Assembly: GCF_025370935.1 (NCBI RefSeq)
Contig: NC_133494.1
Span: 5,546,508-5,610,507 of the forward strand
Length of the DNA stretch: 64,000 bases
Origin: Choristoneura fumiferana
Lineage: Eukaryota > Arthropoda > Insecta > Lepidoptera > Tortricidae
Reading direction: 5' to 3'
Made by a program: the position numbers and the translations under genes. This document shows positions 11,225 through 23,240 of this stretch, in pieces. Under the pieces are notes generated by a model. The model saw only the letters and a program-made list of their open reading frames with translations, was not told the DNA's origin and did not search any database. The stretch's first letter is position 1; every line of letters begins with the position of its first letter.

Positions 11225-11974
11225 TCTCAGGCAATATTTTTTAAGAAAGTTCCTTAAGGCGGTTCATTAGGACTCGGGCAAATATTTTCCCCGGGACTTA
11301 CATCAGAGAAGTACTCCTTTGTTCTTATATAAGACTTTCAAGGCTGACGGGACTCTCTCTTCTCTCCACATCAGCTGAAAGAGCTCCCATACGGCCGTAT
11401 GCAATTCCTCAACGCCGTATTTGAGCAGTTCATCCGGTATAAAATCAATGCCGACCGCGCGCTTATTTTTTTGTTGCTTAATACTTAGCAGAACAACCTT
11501 GCTTTGTCTCAGCGGCTAGTCCAGCTTTATGTCAATAGGAAGTTGGGAAATTGAGCGAACGTGTTCCAGGTCAACCGACCTATCTACGTTCAGCAGAGAG
11601 TTGAAATGTTCTGCCTATCGCATCAGCACTTCTTCCTTACCTTTAAAAAGGCCTTCGCCACTAACAGGCTTAAGTGGGACTTTTGCAAGTGAAGTCGTGC
11701 CGATTAGCTTTTTAATTTCACCATAGAACTTCCCTAGCTGATTAGTATTTGCAAGCCACTGCAAATAGCGAGCTTTGTCTTGCCATCACTTGTCTTTTGT
11801 TTCCCGAGCTAGTCTGCGTAGCTCCAGGTCACTACTTTTGATCTTCGCCATACTGTATGAATTGGTACCCCTGTGCTGCTGTAGAGGACGTCGGTTATCA
11901 ATCGCCTTTCTAAGGACTCCATCATTCTCATCAATCCAATCCTCGTGTTTTGGTTTTGGACTTTCAGACCTCAA
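11225..11974 (-). pseudogene. LINE linker and N-terminal RT remnant
   Basis: A minus frame at 11974-11786 reads WIDENDGVLRKAI... DNRRPLQQHRG, the linker after the endonuclease domain in this LINE type. Between 11500 and 11280 broken frames match the segment before the palm (IDFIPDELLKYGVEELHT and WELFQLMWREE). Frameshifts and stops are frequent. Confidence 0.6.
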
Positions 11975-12099
11975 TCAGCATCAAGATCGCCATGATCTTA
12001 TTAGAAAGAGGCAACGCAGCAATCAAGAGTCATAGTATATTTTCCTTGATCCCGAGATCCGTAAGCCTATCAACGGTTAGAGACGTCGGCTTAGTTCTA

Positions 12100-12890
12100 C
12101 CAGATATACAAGGCAAGGAGGATGGAGGCGGAGACGAAGTTTCGTCACAACAAGCCTATGATCGGTCCAGAAGTGTGCACCACGCATGACACGGGTGATT
12201 AGGACTTGGGAAACATCCCTTTGGCGTACGATGGCATAATCTATCAGATGCGTGTTTGGACCTTGGATGCATCCACGTGTTTTAATGCTTAGCGGGAAGT
12301 CTGAACATTGCGTTTGTAACTGCAAGATGAAATTGTGCACAGAAATTTAGTAGCAGCTATCAGTTATCGTTCATTCTGCCTACTCCGTGTCTACCTAGAA
12401 CATTAGGCCATGCAATAAAGTCCTGTCTGACTCTGGCATTGAAATCACCTAACAAAAGGATCTGCTCCCTAGGTCGTACACTCTCTATACAGTGACTCCA
12501 CGGAGCTTATCCAACATACAACATGATAACATAAAGGTAGTAGTTGTTATCCAGGTGAAGGCGCAAAGTGATCACGCGGTCCGAGATGTGCACCGGATTT
12601 CTTGTAACTTCTTAATGAGTTGATCCTTGAACCGCAAATCCTACGCCTGACCTTCGCGGCTCGGTCGAGGCGAGTCCTTTCCAGAAGAATGTATACCCGC
12701 CACCTTACTCCACCAGCTCACCCTCATCAGCAAGGTGTGTTTCGCTGAGAGCAGCTCTATCGATATTATAGCGAGAGAGTTCCCGAGCTACAATGGCGGT
12801 CTTATGCTCTGGGCAGGCGTTGTCATTACGATCAACAAGAGTTCGCACGTTCCATGCACCAAATCTCATTTCCGATTGATTTATAGTATT
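12100..12890 (-). pseudogene. LINE AP-endonuclease domain remnant
   Basis: Minus-strand pieces read WNVRTL (strand 1), ALSETHLADEGE (the E of the catalytic set), ILLLGDFNARV (the GDFN motif), and LIDYAIVRQRD... RGAHFWTDHRLV (the C-terminal SDH-like motif, here TDH). This order is that of an exonuclease-endonuclease-phosphatase fold used by LINEs for target nicking. At least two stops and some frameshifts interrupt it. Confidence 0.7.
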
Positions 12891-13327
12891 ATTATTATTT
12901 ATTTTATTTCGATCACGTGTTTTAAGATGCGAAGGCAGCCGCGGTTACACTACACCTTCCGTGTGTTTGGCGTGAGCTTTTTTCAGGACACCTTTTCTAG
13001 CCCCTTCCAAGGCTAAGCAAAGAGAGCAGTACCACCCTTAATAGGGCTGCTCTGATGCTCCGGGTGCTGCCGAACCCTCTCAGTCCCCCCAGTGCAGAAT
13101 GAAGCGACCACGGTGTCATACAACACCCCCAGAGCCGCCCACGTGTTGGCCTCAGACAAAGCCCGGTTGCATCAAACCAAAACGTTTCTACTTCAGCCAT
13201 TCGCCGTGGGACTTTGTTGCTTCTAATATTTGTATAAATGAATACGGACTCCTTAATATAAAATGATAATTCACCGTTTCACTTGATTTGATACCCAGTA
13301 GAGGATTACAAAGAAAAATCAAGTAAT

Positions 13328-13380
13328 CGTGAAATCAGGAATCGATTACGAAATCCCCATCTTTGTTACCAAAGCTGATT
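13328..13380 (+). repeat. Direct repeat at the 5' side of the LINE
   Basis: It is the partner of 8162-8213 in the same orientation, and lies directly before the right foldback arm. Confidence 0.5.
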
Positions 13381-13394
13381 ACATTATTTTATAT

Positions 13395-14414
13395 AAGTAA
13401 GGTGAATTATTAAAAACCGGCCAAGAGCGTATCGGATACGCCCAAGAAAGGGTTCCGTAGCCATTTCGTATTGTGTACGGAATCTTTCAAGTTTAGGTAT
13501 GTTTTATACCTTAGGCTGCTAGTAACTCTTGAACTACTACAAATTCTCAAACAATCTTAGTCGTTATAATATTTCTTGTAAATTTGATATACTTACTACC
13601 ATCCTTAATTTTTCCGAATTTTTTCACCCAACGGTTTAGATTTTAGAGGGGGGAGACGCTCGATTTTGATGAAAGTTTTCACTTTAAAGTTGAATATTTC
13701 ACAAACAGATCACTGAATCGAAAAATCGTCTCAGCAACCCCCCATTGGTTTTAAAAGACCTATCCAACGATACCCCACAATGCAGGGTTAGTTGAGAAAA
13801 AAAAAATCACCCTCATTTTATGTCTATGGGAGGTACCCTAAAAATTTTTTTTATTATTTTTTATTTTACCACTTTGTTGGCGTGATAGATAGGTAAATTT
13901 ATACCAAATTACAGCTTTCTAGTACTAACGGTCTCTGAGATTTATTTTATTGATTACCATTACCTTGAATTTTCTTTACAATTAAGCATCTTGCGAGCAT
14001 CATAGCTCTGAAATACAACCACTTAGAGCAGGCAGACCAACTAGTTTCAGCGGCGGTGATGTCATACTTGGAATTGGTTCCAAAACTGACCATTTCCCTT
14101 ATCGTTTTTTTTTCACAACAATAAAGCGACTTGCGCGCGTCATAGCTCCGAAATGCAACCACTGAGAGCAGGCAGACCAATTCGTTTCACATGAGGAGAC
14201 GCCATACTTTGAATATGTACTAAAACTAACCATTTCTGTTATCGTTTTTTTTTCGCAACAATAAAGCCTCTTTGATGAGCTATATCTCAAAGTTGCACCC
14301 ACTGAGAGCAGGCAGACCAAAATTATTCACATCAGCAGACCACTCTACAACACATAAAAATGAGTCTAACCGTTTCCATGATCGTTTTAAAAATTCCTGC
14401 CACCTCTTAGACTA
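13395..14414 (-). repeat. Right inverted arm of the foldback
   Basis: It is the inverse of 7028-8095, containing the dispersed repeat (13395-13945) and then the ~140-bp units. The minus-strand frame over the units is split in two by a frameshift around 14100-14180, unlike in the left arm. Confidence 0.7.
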
Positions 14415-15012
14415 TTACACGTACATACGTTGGGCGGGTAATTACACGTTTTTCGTGTTATAGATAAGCGGATTTGCATTATTCCTGATATTTTATAACT
14501 GTTTTCTATTTTCATTAAAAGTTTATATTTGAAGAACGCAACAAACCGTAAGTTTGTTCCATTATTTGAAACAATTAAAAAAAAAATTATAAGCTTGCGG
14601 CTCTACTTTTTCTTACGTCCAACCGGCGACTCCCCGCTAAGCAGATGCACATGTCGACATTATATTATTTCATTTACCTGCATCCTCCCACAATCTAATT
14701 CCTTTTCTTTCGCTTTCACTCCTCACTTGTTTTCAATTAGTGGAAACGAGACATGTATGTACGTATGTGTATATGTATGCTCTACAAACTATTTTATGGC
14801 TCTGACGTTTTTTGTGTGATTCGTATTTAGTCGTAGAGAAACGTATTTATTACGCTAACGTATTATAAGGTAAAAACAACATTTTTAAACGAATAAGCAG
14901 TAAGTGTTTGGCCTACTTCTTATCTACGTATTATTATGTAGGTGTACATGGAATTTGACTCTGCAGTCTCTGCAAGAATTTGCTTATCAAGGAGTTAACA
15001 CAGTACAGTTAT
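14415..15012. other. Non-coding stretch
   Basis: I see no gene. A run of GTA/TGT-rich sequence lies at 14753-14785. Confidence 0.35.
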
Positions 15013-15156
15013 GTACAGTCACCAGCATCAACATCTGACACAGCAAAGCGTGCATAAATATCTGATGCGTGCGACTCTATTTGTAGGGCACTCCTAGTCA
15101 GATATTTTTGCATGCTCCGTTGTGGCACATATTTATGTAGGTTGGTAATCGTACCT
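15013..15156. mobile_element. GTACAGTCACCAGCA MITE, copy 1
   Basis: It starts GTACAGTCACCAGCATCAAC and carries the family core (GCGTGCATAAATATCTGA ... TCAGATATTTTTGCATGC). The right end is degraded. Confidence 0.55.
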
Positions 15157-15485
15157 ACATAGTCATATACTTCTGTCTGAGTAGGTAATGCTGGTAGGTA
15201 AATAGCAAATCAACTAGGCCTTCAAAAAAGTTTGTCAGAGATGAATTATATAGTAAACAACAAAGGGTACATAGAATGTCAGAGTATGTAGAATTAGGAA
15301 ATTTAAATGCTACGTTTGTTTTGCATGTATGTACAGTCGAGGATATAATATAAATATCTGCACAGTCCTAGCGTCAACGTATATGTATGCATCGACCTTA
15401 TGGTAGTGGCGTAAAAGCGATTAGAAGAAGAACACTGTGTTTTTATAATAGCCGTTTATAGCGTACATTTTGTCATACTTATAAA

Positions 15486-15540
15486 TATGGACGGAACCCT
15501 GGGTGCGCGAGTCCGATTCGTACTTGGCCGGTTTTTTTAA
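15486..15540 (-). repeat. Truncated CCGGCC...GGTTCCG dispersed repeat
   Basis: It reads ATGGACGGAACCCTGGGTGC ... TACTTGGCCGGTTTTTTT, one terminus of the family in inverse orientation. Confidence 0.55.
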
Positions 15541-16139
15541 ATTCTTAACCTATTTGTCATTAATCGTAAGCATTAAATTAGAGAACAAACAAAAGTGTTG
15601 ACACGAAAACTGTATCGCTCGTTAATTGTATACCATACAACATCTTATCACACCCACTACTCCGATGCGATAACGCTTCAAGCCTGCACTGTTCTTTAAT
15701 TCCAAGAAAAAATACACAATAAACATTCTCTCAAAGAGAGCACGAAGACACTATCTGTCCGTTTTTGAAACCCCGTCACCCGTCCATCAAACGCGCTAGT
15801 AACAAAGGATACGAAAACCAGTTTATTTACATCGTATAAGAAATGATTCGATTGTATGTAAAACACGCGCCATAAGAGGTCCATAAAGTTTTCTATAACG
15901 AGATCGTTTACGTGGCCGCGCCCGAGGATCATTCCGTGAAGGACCTTATTAAAAGTGATAGATCCGTAAACTCCGTATTTTTCGATTATCTTCTTACTTT
16001 ACTTCTGGATAAAGCTAACCACCATTTAGACCAGCTTTGTATAAAAACATCTTCTCTGTTGATTGAGGTACCTTCACTACCTGAGCTACATACTGCACTG
16101 CCTTCGATCCACAAAGTCTATTTTCAAACTAACGTTTAG
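15541..16139. other. No supported gene
   Basis: Two overlapping frames of 75-78 codons (15696-15932 minus and 15912-16139 plus) have no recognisable domain and no splice sites that extend them. Confidence 0.3.
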
Positions 16140-16512
16140 AGAACAGGGGGGTCTCGACTTTAACAAAATTTGCACTACTGTATCGAATCGAAAAATGTTC
16201 TTGAAAATTCCGATAATGATTTTAAAACACCTATCCAACTATAGCTCACATTATAAGGTTAGACGTGAAAAAAAAAACACCCCCCACTTGATGTGTATGG
16301 GAGATACCGTAAAAAAACTTTTTCCTATAAATATTTGACGAGTTTTTACCATTTAGTCGGCATAATTGCTACATACATATATCCATGCAAGATTACCACT
16401 TTATAGCACTAATAGTCTTAGAGACTAAATAAGCCGCGGACGGACGGATGGACAGACAGACATGGCGAAACTATAAGCGTTCCATTTTGCTATTTTGGCT
16501 ACGGAACCTTAA
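16140..16512 (+). repeat. CCGGCC...GGTTCCG dispersed repeat, 3' portion
   Basis: It contains the family landmarks CACCTATCCAACTATAGCTC, GGACGGACGGATGGACAGAC and ATGGCGAAACTATAAGCGTT, and ends GGCTACGGAACCTTA. The 5' head is missing. Confidence 0.6.
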
Positions 16513-17531
16513 TACGAGCTCGCAGTGCCGACACATCGCGTCATTCACGACCGCATCGGCATTAATGTCCTACGTAAATGTTCAAAGAAGTGTCCCACTC
16601 ATTTGTTTATTTTATTACGCCAATTAATTCCGCCGCCCAATTTAGCGAATTGGTATTTTATCTTGTTGATAAGCCGCCACAACGGACCGGCGCTGTATCC
16701 ACAAACATACAAATTCTTCGACCATTTTGAATAATTAAGATCGCGGAGTCGTCGCATGATTGACCTTTTCGAAATTAAGGTTTTAAATCTAACACCTTTT
16801 AGTATTTACGGTATTTTTTTTTTGATATTGATAGTCGTGCGTTTCTCTTTTTTGTCAAAGAGACTTTACGAGTATATCTTTACTTAACCGTCAGGCACCA
16901 AAAGCGACTATGAAATTGAAACTTATCGTCAAATGTGGATCTTAATAATTTTTAAGACGTTATTCTCTTCTGATTCTCTTTTGAGCCCGTGAAAAGTGTT
17001 GTTCCCATTTACCGCTTTCGATGTAACTCTTCATACGACGATTCAATTATTCATATTTTATTTTAATGATCACCAAAGCTCCAGTGGGGCTCAAAGACAG
17101 TCTACGGCTTGCATTCGTCACGAACAATTGTCTGTAAAACGTAAATCGTGTGCGTCGAACGCGTAAAATTGTATGCCCGCAGCGAATAGCGATGAGCGAA
17201 CCCGCCGCACCACTACCGCCTTTACCGTTTTATGACCATTATTAATTACACCTATCACAAATAACTAGGTATATGTTAAAGATCAATAACCAGAAATATT
17301 CTGAAAAAATGGTGAAACCTGGCGAGTTTTATGATGCGAAAATAATAGTTAAAGTTAGAGTTTGTAATGTATAAATTTTTTAGAATTCAGAAAAGGTACA
17401 TAAAATATTTAGAATTCGAGCCCACGTTCTCTGGCTACGTGTACCTATGGAAGCGAACTACATTTTTGGGGAGTTGGCCGGCCGGAAGCGGAAGCCCCAG
17501 TTGTCCAGTTGGTAGGAAGAAACTTGACCTG
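16513..17531. other. Non-coding stretch, possible regulatory DNA
   Basis: No gene seen. The block at 16540-16740 is less AT-rich and has several TAAT-type motifs. Only comparative data could show whether it is a conserved enhancer. Confidence 0.25.
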
Positions 17532-17664
17532 AGGGCCTACTCCGAAGTTTGGAAATCGAAGTTCGTATTGTACTGTTCCTCTCACTCTCGTATTAAATAG
17601 TATAGTATAAGTGTCAGAGGGACCAAACGACACAAACTTCGATTTTCGAATTTCGTAGTAGCCC
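17532..17664. mobile_element. Palindromic GGGCTACTACGAAACTCGAAG MITE, copy 1
   Basis: Left arm GGGCCTACTCCGAAG... GAAGTTCGTA, right arm ACAAACTTCGATTTTCGAATT... TAGTAGCCC. The core TCTCACTCTCGTATTAAATAG is shared with the copies at 20212, 27982 and 28488. Confidence 0.6.
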
Positions 17665-17811
17665 TACTGTACCACTGTGTTTTGCTTAATTTCCGTTATT
17701 TCCGACCGATACAAACAGAAACTCCCTGGTACAAACTACGCGATAGATAGTAAATGCATATGCTCTAAATTCGAGGATTAACTCGTCATTGTCCATTATT
17801 ATTATTATTTT

Positions 17812-18051
17812 ACCTGTGTGGTGTCGGGTTAGAATTACACCTCTCCATTTCTTCCGTAGATGTCGTAAGAGGCGACTGAGGATATAGATTAAGGTATACT
17901 GTAGGCGACAGGCTAGCAACCTGTCACTATTGTACCGTTTTTGTCAAATTTAAAACCTAAAGTTGCTTAAAGTGGCTCCGAAGCAGTAACGTTTCGTGTA
18001 CTCTGCCTTTGGGAATACAGGCGTGATGTTTGTGTGTGAGTGTGTGTGTGT
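17812..18051. repeat. Dispersed repeat with ACCTGTGTGGTGTCGGGTTA end
   Basis: Landmarks are GTCGTAAGAGGCGACTGAGG, CTATTGTACCGTTTTTGTCA and GGGAATACAGGCGTGATGTT, followed by a (TG)n tract at 18032-18051. An inverted copy lies at 25351-25593. A terminal simple repeat fits a retroposon 3' end, but this is inference. Confidence 0.6.
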
Positions 18052-18116
18052 ATTATTTTACCTATGGAAGATAGGCGTGTCATGCATTAACTTACTTATA
18101 TTATACAGTATGTTTA

Positions 18117-18256
18117 GGTACAGTCACCAGCATTAATATCTGCCACAGCGGAGCGTGCAAAAATATCTGACAACGTCCCTCCGGCCCTAGTAATAGAGTC
18201 GTATCAGATATTTATGCACACTTTTTGTGTCAGATATTGGTGCTGGTGACTGTACC
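18117..18256. mobile_element. GTACAGTCACCAGCA MITE, copy 2 (best preserved)
   Basis: The ends are perfect inverses, GGTACAGTCACCAGCA and TGCTGGTGACTGTACC. The interior is also partly palindromic (GTGCAAAAATATCTGA / TCAGATATTTATGCAC), giving a ~140-nt hairpin with no coding capacity. Confidence 0.75.
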
Positions 18257-19206
18257 TGAGTATATCTTCTGCCGTCGAGCTTTTAGCCGTGCAGTCAATG
18301 AAAACCAGGATTTGTCATCGACAATGTGGAAAAAGATACAAGTAACAAGTTCATATTGGGCATAGTGAAGAGATTTCAGATTACTATTAAATTAACCCGA
18401 ACCCGTCTATTCAAAAAACCCAGTCGATATCCATCCTCGTCGTTCTATGCCTATTTCAAACACCTACTGGTACAAAGCTCAAACTCTCGTAACCTACCGC
18501 TTGAGATCCCCTTCTTCAGAAAACATTTGGACATAAAACTAAGACCTACTTCCACTATACTTACTAGTTCACCTAGGTGAACTAGGCAGGTGGATCACGG
18601 GCAACAGAAGACTAGTAACTAGGATGAGTGCATGACCTAAAGTTTTCACCGCTGACATAACTCCTTACATATTAGGCGCTGCCATTATTAGCGGCCAGGG
18701 TGATATTATGATATATCATAATTGCTATCGCGAGTTATAACGCTTCAACTATTAACGAGGCGGCGACTTTGAGCCGTGATTTGCAGGCGCGCGCGCACTC
18801 GGCGGCGCCATCAAAGCGATCGGAGTGCCGGTACCACATGTAAGTACACATTCGATCGAAATTTCATAAGCTTTGCACTAAAATGCTGCTGTTAACCATT
18901 ATAAGAGAACAAAAAAGAGTATTGCAGCCAGTGTCCGAATTTTTGAGCTCTATCTATGCTCTTTCTAATTCTAACTGAGAAGAGAAGTGCAGAAGTACCT
19001 AATTAGAGACACAGCTATCATCGTAACATATATGCAGAACAAATCATTTTAGTTGGTTCACTTCATGGTAGACACTTAAATAAAATTGTTTGAGTTACTA
19101 ATACGAAGTTGAAAGCTAATTTTGTTACAAATTACAAACCCAGGACAGCAGCTCAAACAACTTGCTAGTGTACAACGACAGTATTTATCTGTATACAATT
19201 ATGTAT
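18257..19206. other. Non-coding stretch with a 22-bp perfect palindrome
   Basis: No gene. CTAGTTCACCT / AGGTGAACTAG at 18564-18585 is a perfect palindrome. A GC-rich patch with GCGCGCGCGC lies at 18760-18830. Confidence 0.35.
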
Positions 19207-19358
19207 GTACAATCAGAATCACCACCATTGATATGATGTGCCACAGCGGAGCGTGCAAAAATATCTGACATGTCCTACCGGCCCTAAAACTAGAGTCGTA
19301 CCTATCAGATATTTATGCACGCTTTGTTGCGTCAGATATTGGCGCAGGTGACTGTACC
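19207..19358. mobile_element. GTACAGTCACCAGCA MITE, copy 3
   Basis: It carries the core GTGCAAAAATATCTGA and GCGTCAGATATTGGCG and the end GGTGACTGTACC. The left end is altered (GTACAATCAGAATCACC). Confidence 0.65.
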
Positions 19359-20211
19359 ACTTGCAACTTATCGACAAACCACCAAATAAACTACACAAGT
19401 TAGATAACTTACGCGTAGATATCCTGTAGATACGCTGCGCAACTCAAGCGTCATTTTACGTCCCAATAGTTCATAATATTTTTTTATTTCCGTTGTGTAA
19501 CGAGGCGTGGAACGTGACGCGACGTGATTGACAGCCGGCGTGACCGCGGCGACGTTACACACAATACGCTTGTTAGAAACATCAAATGTTCGAAAATAAA
19601 CAAAAAATATATTGAATGTCAATCGATACCGTTTAGAGATGCGTGGAATTTGTCAGGAATCAGTGGTTGATGAACAAGTTCGAGAAACGAGGAATGTTCT
19701 TGTTCAGATCTTAATTTTAATATGCCCTATAAATACCATCAGCCAAATATGTGGTCTACCACCTTAAAGTTGATAATTGTTTGCATGGCATAAAAAATAA
19801 TGCCGATAGACGTGTCAGTCAACTTGAAAGTTCGACTTTAGCGACATATTCATTTCATAGAAATTTGTTTAAAAATTGATAGACCTGACTTAGCTGACCG
19901 TACCTACCACTCGATCGACGTAAACGTACCTAGTATAGATAACAATGCAAGTACAGTCAGAAACAAGATTTTTTAATAATAATTATAAAAAAACGTATTA
20001 AAAATGAAATTTTAAACAAAAACTTACAAACAACAACGAACAACGTTGAAGCTCTAAAGTTTCCATTTCACAAGTCTTTTCTTTTATAATTCTTTTTGTA
20101 ATCTTGCATCGGAAACAGAGCACCAAATACCTACTCCTCATTTCTACAAGCACGAAGTTACTCAGAACTCTTCGCGCCTTCCCCATATGCGTGTACTTTT
20201 CAAACGCTGCA
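19359..20211. other. Non-coding stretch
   Basis: No gene recognised. There is a CpG-rich patch at 19495-19570. Confidence 0.3.
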
Positions 20212-20317
20212 GGGCTACTACGAAACTCGAAGTTCGTATCGTACCGTCCCTCTCGCTCTTGTATTAAATAGTATAAGTGGCAGAGGGACCGCACGACACG
20301 AACTTCGAGTTTCGACT
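20212..20317. mobile_element. Palindromic GGGCTACTACGAAACTCGAAG MITE, copy 2
   Basis: GGGCTACTACGAAACTCGAAG on the left and GACACGAACTTCGAGTTTCG on the right. The right terminus is truncated. Confidence 0.65.
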
Positions 20318-23132
20318 TTCTTCAAATCCAAGATGGCCGCTAATCACGTGATGAATAAAGCCGATAAAGGGATTCTGTTAGTCACGGCTCTCATAAAACA
20401 AACTCGGGTTGGCCTTATATAATTTATGCCAAGGGTTTACGATGGACGGACAGGTGGGACGTTATAATTATTTAATCAGTAATATGTTTTCAATTATCTG
20501 GCATTCCTAAGGCGTGAGGTGTCATGGAAAATTTTGATTTCCTAGCTACCTTCATAATAAATTAACATTTTCTTTACTTTGTGGTAACAAATAATACACT
20601 TGAGAGACTACATTAATTGGACTCCGATTCATTTCCCCATTTTTTTTTTTTACAAACCGGAATCGAAATTGATATGCGCATACTTTTTGAGAAACGCTGC
20701 TTCTGCTATTACAAGCACCTATATACAGGATATGGCTTGCCAATTAAGCAAGCCTCTCGTTCCTGTTTTACCATAGGTACTTATAAAAAGTCATAAACAG
20801 GTGTCGATTATGAACTTTTATACCTCATGTTTAAAATTTCAGCGAAGATACGGGGCTGCGTTTTCATAGCCCTGCCTTTTATTAGTTCGAAGAATCGTTA
20901 ACTCGCCTTCGTTATTGGTAGCGTCATATGTTATTTTAACTTATTAATTTTAAAGTTAATGCAATTAAAGTTTTATGAACAAGTTGCCCCTAGTCTTGAG
21001 CGCGTTGATGTCTTTTACACGCCGGCGCAAAGCCTATTTGAAATACTTATCTTATACTGAAACTCGAAAAGTATGGGGTGTTGGATTAGTGTTGGATTAC
21101 TACCAAAGTCTATATGTACTTAACTCTATGGTCTCGAAAATATCATACTTTATTTAGTAAATGTAAAGCTGATTTAAAATGTGATACATTTTTTAATGGT
21201 TCGTAAGTTAGACTTTAGATTTTCTTCAGATTTGAACTTCGGCATGTTTGGGAAAAGTGGTTGATCCTAGGGTATGATTACATACAAATTATAAATAGGT
21301 GTACTTTATGAAATCTTTTCGCTATTTTGTGTATTCGCACCACCAAGTAGAAAATGAAACTAACCTAGTTATAATATACATACTAATAAATGCTAAATAA
21401 ACGCTCTATAATCATAATAACTGTTACATTAAAAATATTACCTCATAAAAACGCGCTTGTAACATTCGAAAGCTTTTATAACTCTTCACAATGAAAAACC
21501 AATTTAAATAAATTTCAAACGAGAAAAGCTAAGCGCATCGTTATCTCCCGATTGAAACTAGACTCTAGTCATTTAAGTCAAGGTTTAAATTATGACAACA
21601 GTTTAAACGCTGCGCCTGAGTCACTCTCGTTAGGCACGACCCTCATCAGCAACTGTCAAACAACATCCAATATTTATTCACACCAAATTACATCTTATCT
21701 AAATAAAAATAGGTTACATAATTCAATAAATAATTGAGGCGTTTACGACAGTTTTGAGCTGGTAGCTCCGTCTTGTTAGTAAGCTTATTGTTGGCTGCGT
21801 GGTTTTTTGTCCTTGTCTCGCGCGTGGTGATCTGTGGCGAGGTGTTGCTGTTTCTTTCTAGTCGTTAGGGCAAGGTCGGCTCGTTAAAAGCTCTTAACGA
21901 GAAGCGAAGGAAAAGCTTATGCTCCGTTGTGGTTCTCAAACTTTCATATGTTTCTTTTCATGTGTTTTATTCGAAGTAATGTAACTTCTCCGTATGTAAA
22001 AGTATTTCTTTAGTATAGTTTGATTTTATGAAAATTTCTCTAATTCTTATCTTTACTAATAAAATAATAAAAAATCTTTATTTCAAAACGGTTATAAAAA
22101 TAAATACGGAATAATATAAATGCGAACGTAACTTTTCATCTCTCCTGTTCGGAAAGTTCTAGCCGGGTGGAAAATTGCGTTTTCATCTCTAAGGTGGGAA
22201 GTAATTTTTTTTAATTTTTCGATTAGCCACGGAGTCGAAGATTTTTTTATTTTTTATTTAATTCATAAAAAGTTTCACAGCATTACAGTTTAACCAAAGC
22301 ACTGTGAAATTTATATACGGTTTTACACAAATAGTACATTATGGAACAAATATTATATTATATTATAAGATAATTGAGTTACGTCAATGACACTTTTTTT
22401 TCACGTTTCGGCATGGCCATCTAGATGCGCGTCGTGACCACGGAGCTTATAATACAACACTGGAGGTTGAACGCCGAACATCCGTTTGAAACAAGAAATT
22501 TGATCTTTATTACGTCACGAACATATTCCATCTCTAAGTAAATTCAATTTATTATTATTCTCATATTTTTTTGTAGTCGTCACAGTCGAAATGAAAAGTA
22601 GAGTGTCTAACTCGGGTGAAATTACCCATTTCCCCTCGAACTATTGACGCTCTCACTTCGTTCGAGCGCCAGAAATATCACGGGTAAAATGGGTCACTTT
22701 CCACCCTTTGTTATCAATCTACTATTGTCTATCTGTTATATCACCACGCTTAAGCCTCTGAACTCTTTTGATGAAATATGGATGGAAATAGTTGAACCTT
22801 AGAAGGGACGCATGATAGTTTTATCCCGGAAAATTGCATAGTTCCTAGTTATTCATAGTTAGTTTAATAGGATAACGATAAATAATTATTGGCAGACGAA
22901 ATCGAGGACAGACGCTAGTTCGTAAATAATAAAGTTGAAAGAAAATTTAACGAAGTCAACTGTGAAAAGTACAAAAGTATATAAAGTAATCTTTGAGAAG
23001 AGATTTGATATTTAGAACTTAATTTTTATAATGAAGGCATTTTAAAAACAAGTTTTGTTAAATTTCGTTAAATGTGCGCGTGTTGCAGCAGCCGCCGAGT
23101 CGCGTTGCTCCTAATAGAGGAAGGGCTACGGA
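20318..23132. other. Long non-coding stretch
   Basis: No supported gene. The region 22560-22740 (GGGTGAAATTACCCATTTCC ... ACGGGTAAAATGGGTCACTT) has the look of a short inverted-repeat element, related by its TGGGTC and TTTTCACTTCG-like words to the tandem unit at 30841-31745. Confidence 0.35.
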
Positions 23133-23156
23133 TTAGCCCGAAACATGTCGGGCTAA
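23133..23156. repeat. Short perfect hairpin TTAGCCCG-loop-CGGGCTAA
   Basis: Eight-base arms surround the loop AAACATGT. The surrounding sequence (about 23105-23230) is a repeat that I recall from moth genomes with this same stem. Confidence 0.5.
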
Positions 23157-23240
23157 ACTCGATTTAAGACGTGAGTTATCCGGGTCAATATATATTTAAT
23201 ATAAGTTTAATATAAGTTTTGGTTCTGAATTCGATACATA

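Larger units (their letters stand above)
8270..13200 (-). mobile_element. Decayed non-LTR retrotransposon (endonuclease + RT)
   Basis: Read on the minus strand the order is a 5' leader (13200-12900), AP-endonuclease remnants (12890-12100), a linker and RT start (11974-11225), an inverted duplicated piece (11175-10863), the RT middle (10850-10600), the RT thumb (10575-10265), an unrelated 1.7 kb insertion, and the C-terminal tail (8536-8297). The peptides match the endonuclease-reverse transcriptase proteins often annotated as craniofacial development protein 2-like in animals, which suggests an RTE-like clade, but I do not assert the clade. Many stops and frameshifts and loss of the catalytic YxDD region make it inactive. 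Confidence 0.75.
7028..14414. mobile_element. Foldback element with ~1 kb inverted arms, interrupted by a LINE
   Basis: The left arm (7028-8095) and right arm (13395-14414) are long, highly similar inverted copies. Both outer ends read TAG(A/T)CT(G/A)AGAGGTGGCAGG. TTA lies just outside each end (7025-7027 and 14415-14417), a possible 3-bp target duplication. Between the arms are a ~120-nt original loop and a minus-strand LINE of about 5 kb inserted in that loop. Removing the LINE leaves a ~2.2 kb hairpin with no transposase. Transcripts through it would fold into long double-stranded RNA. Confidence 0.65.

Noticed and set aside
7028..14414. Reading the long inverted arms as a Maverick/Polinton
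   Set aside because: None of the expected polymerase, integrase, ATPase or capsid genes is present, and the interior is a LINE plus a short loop.
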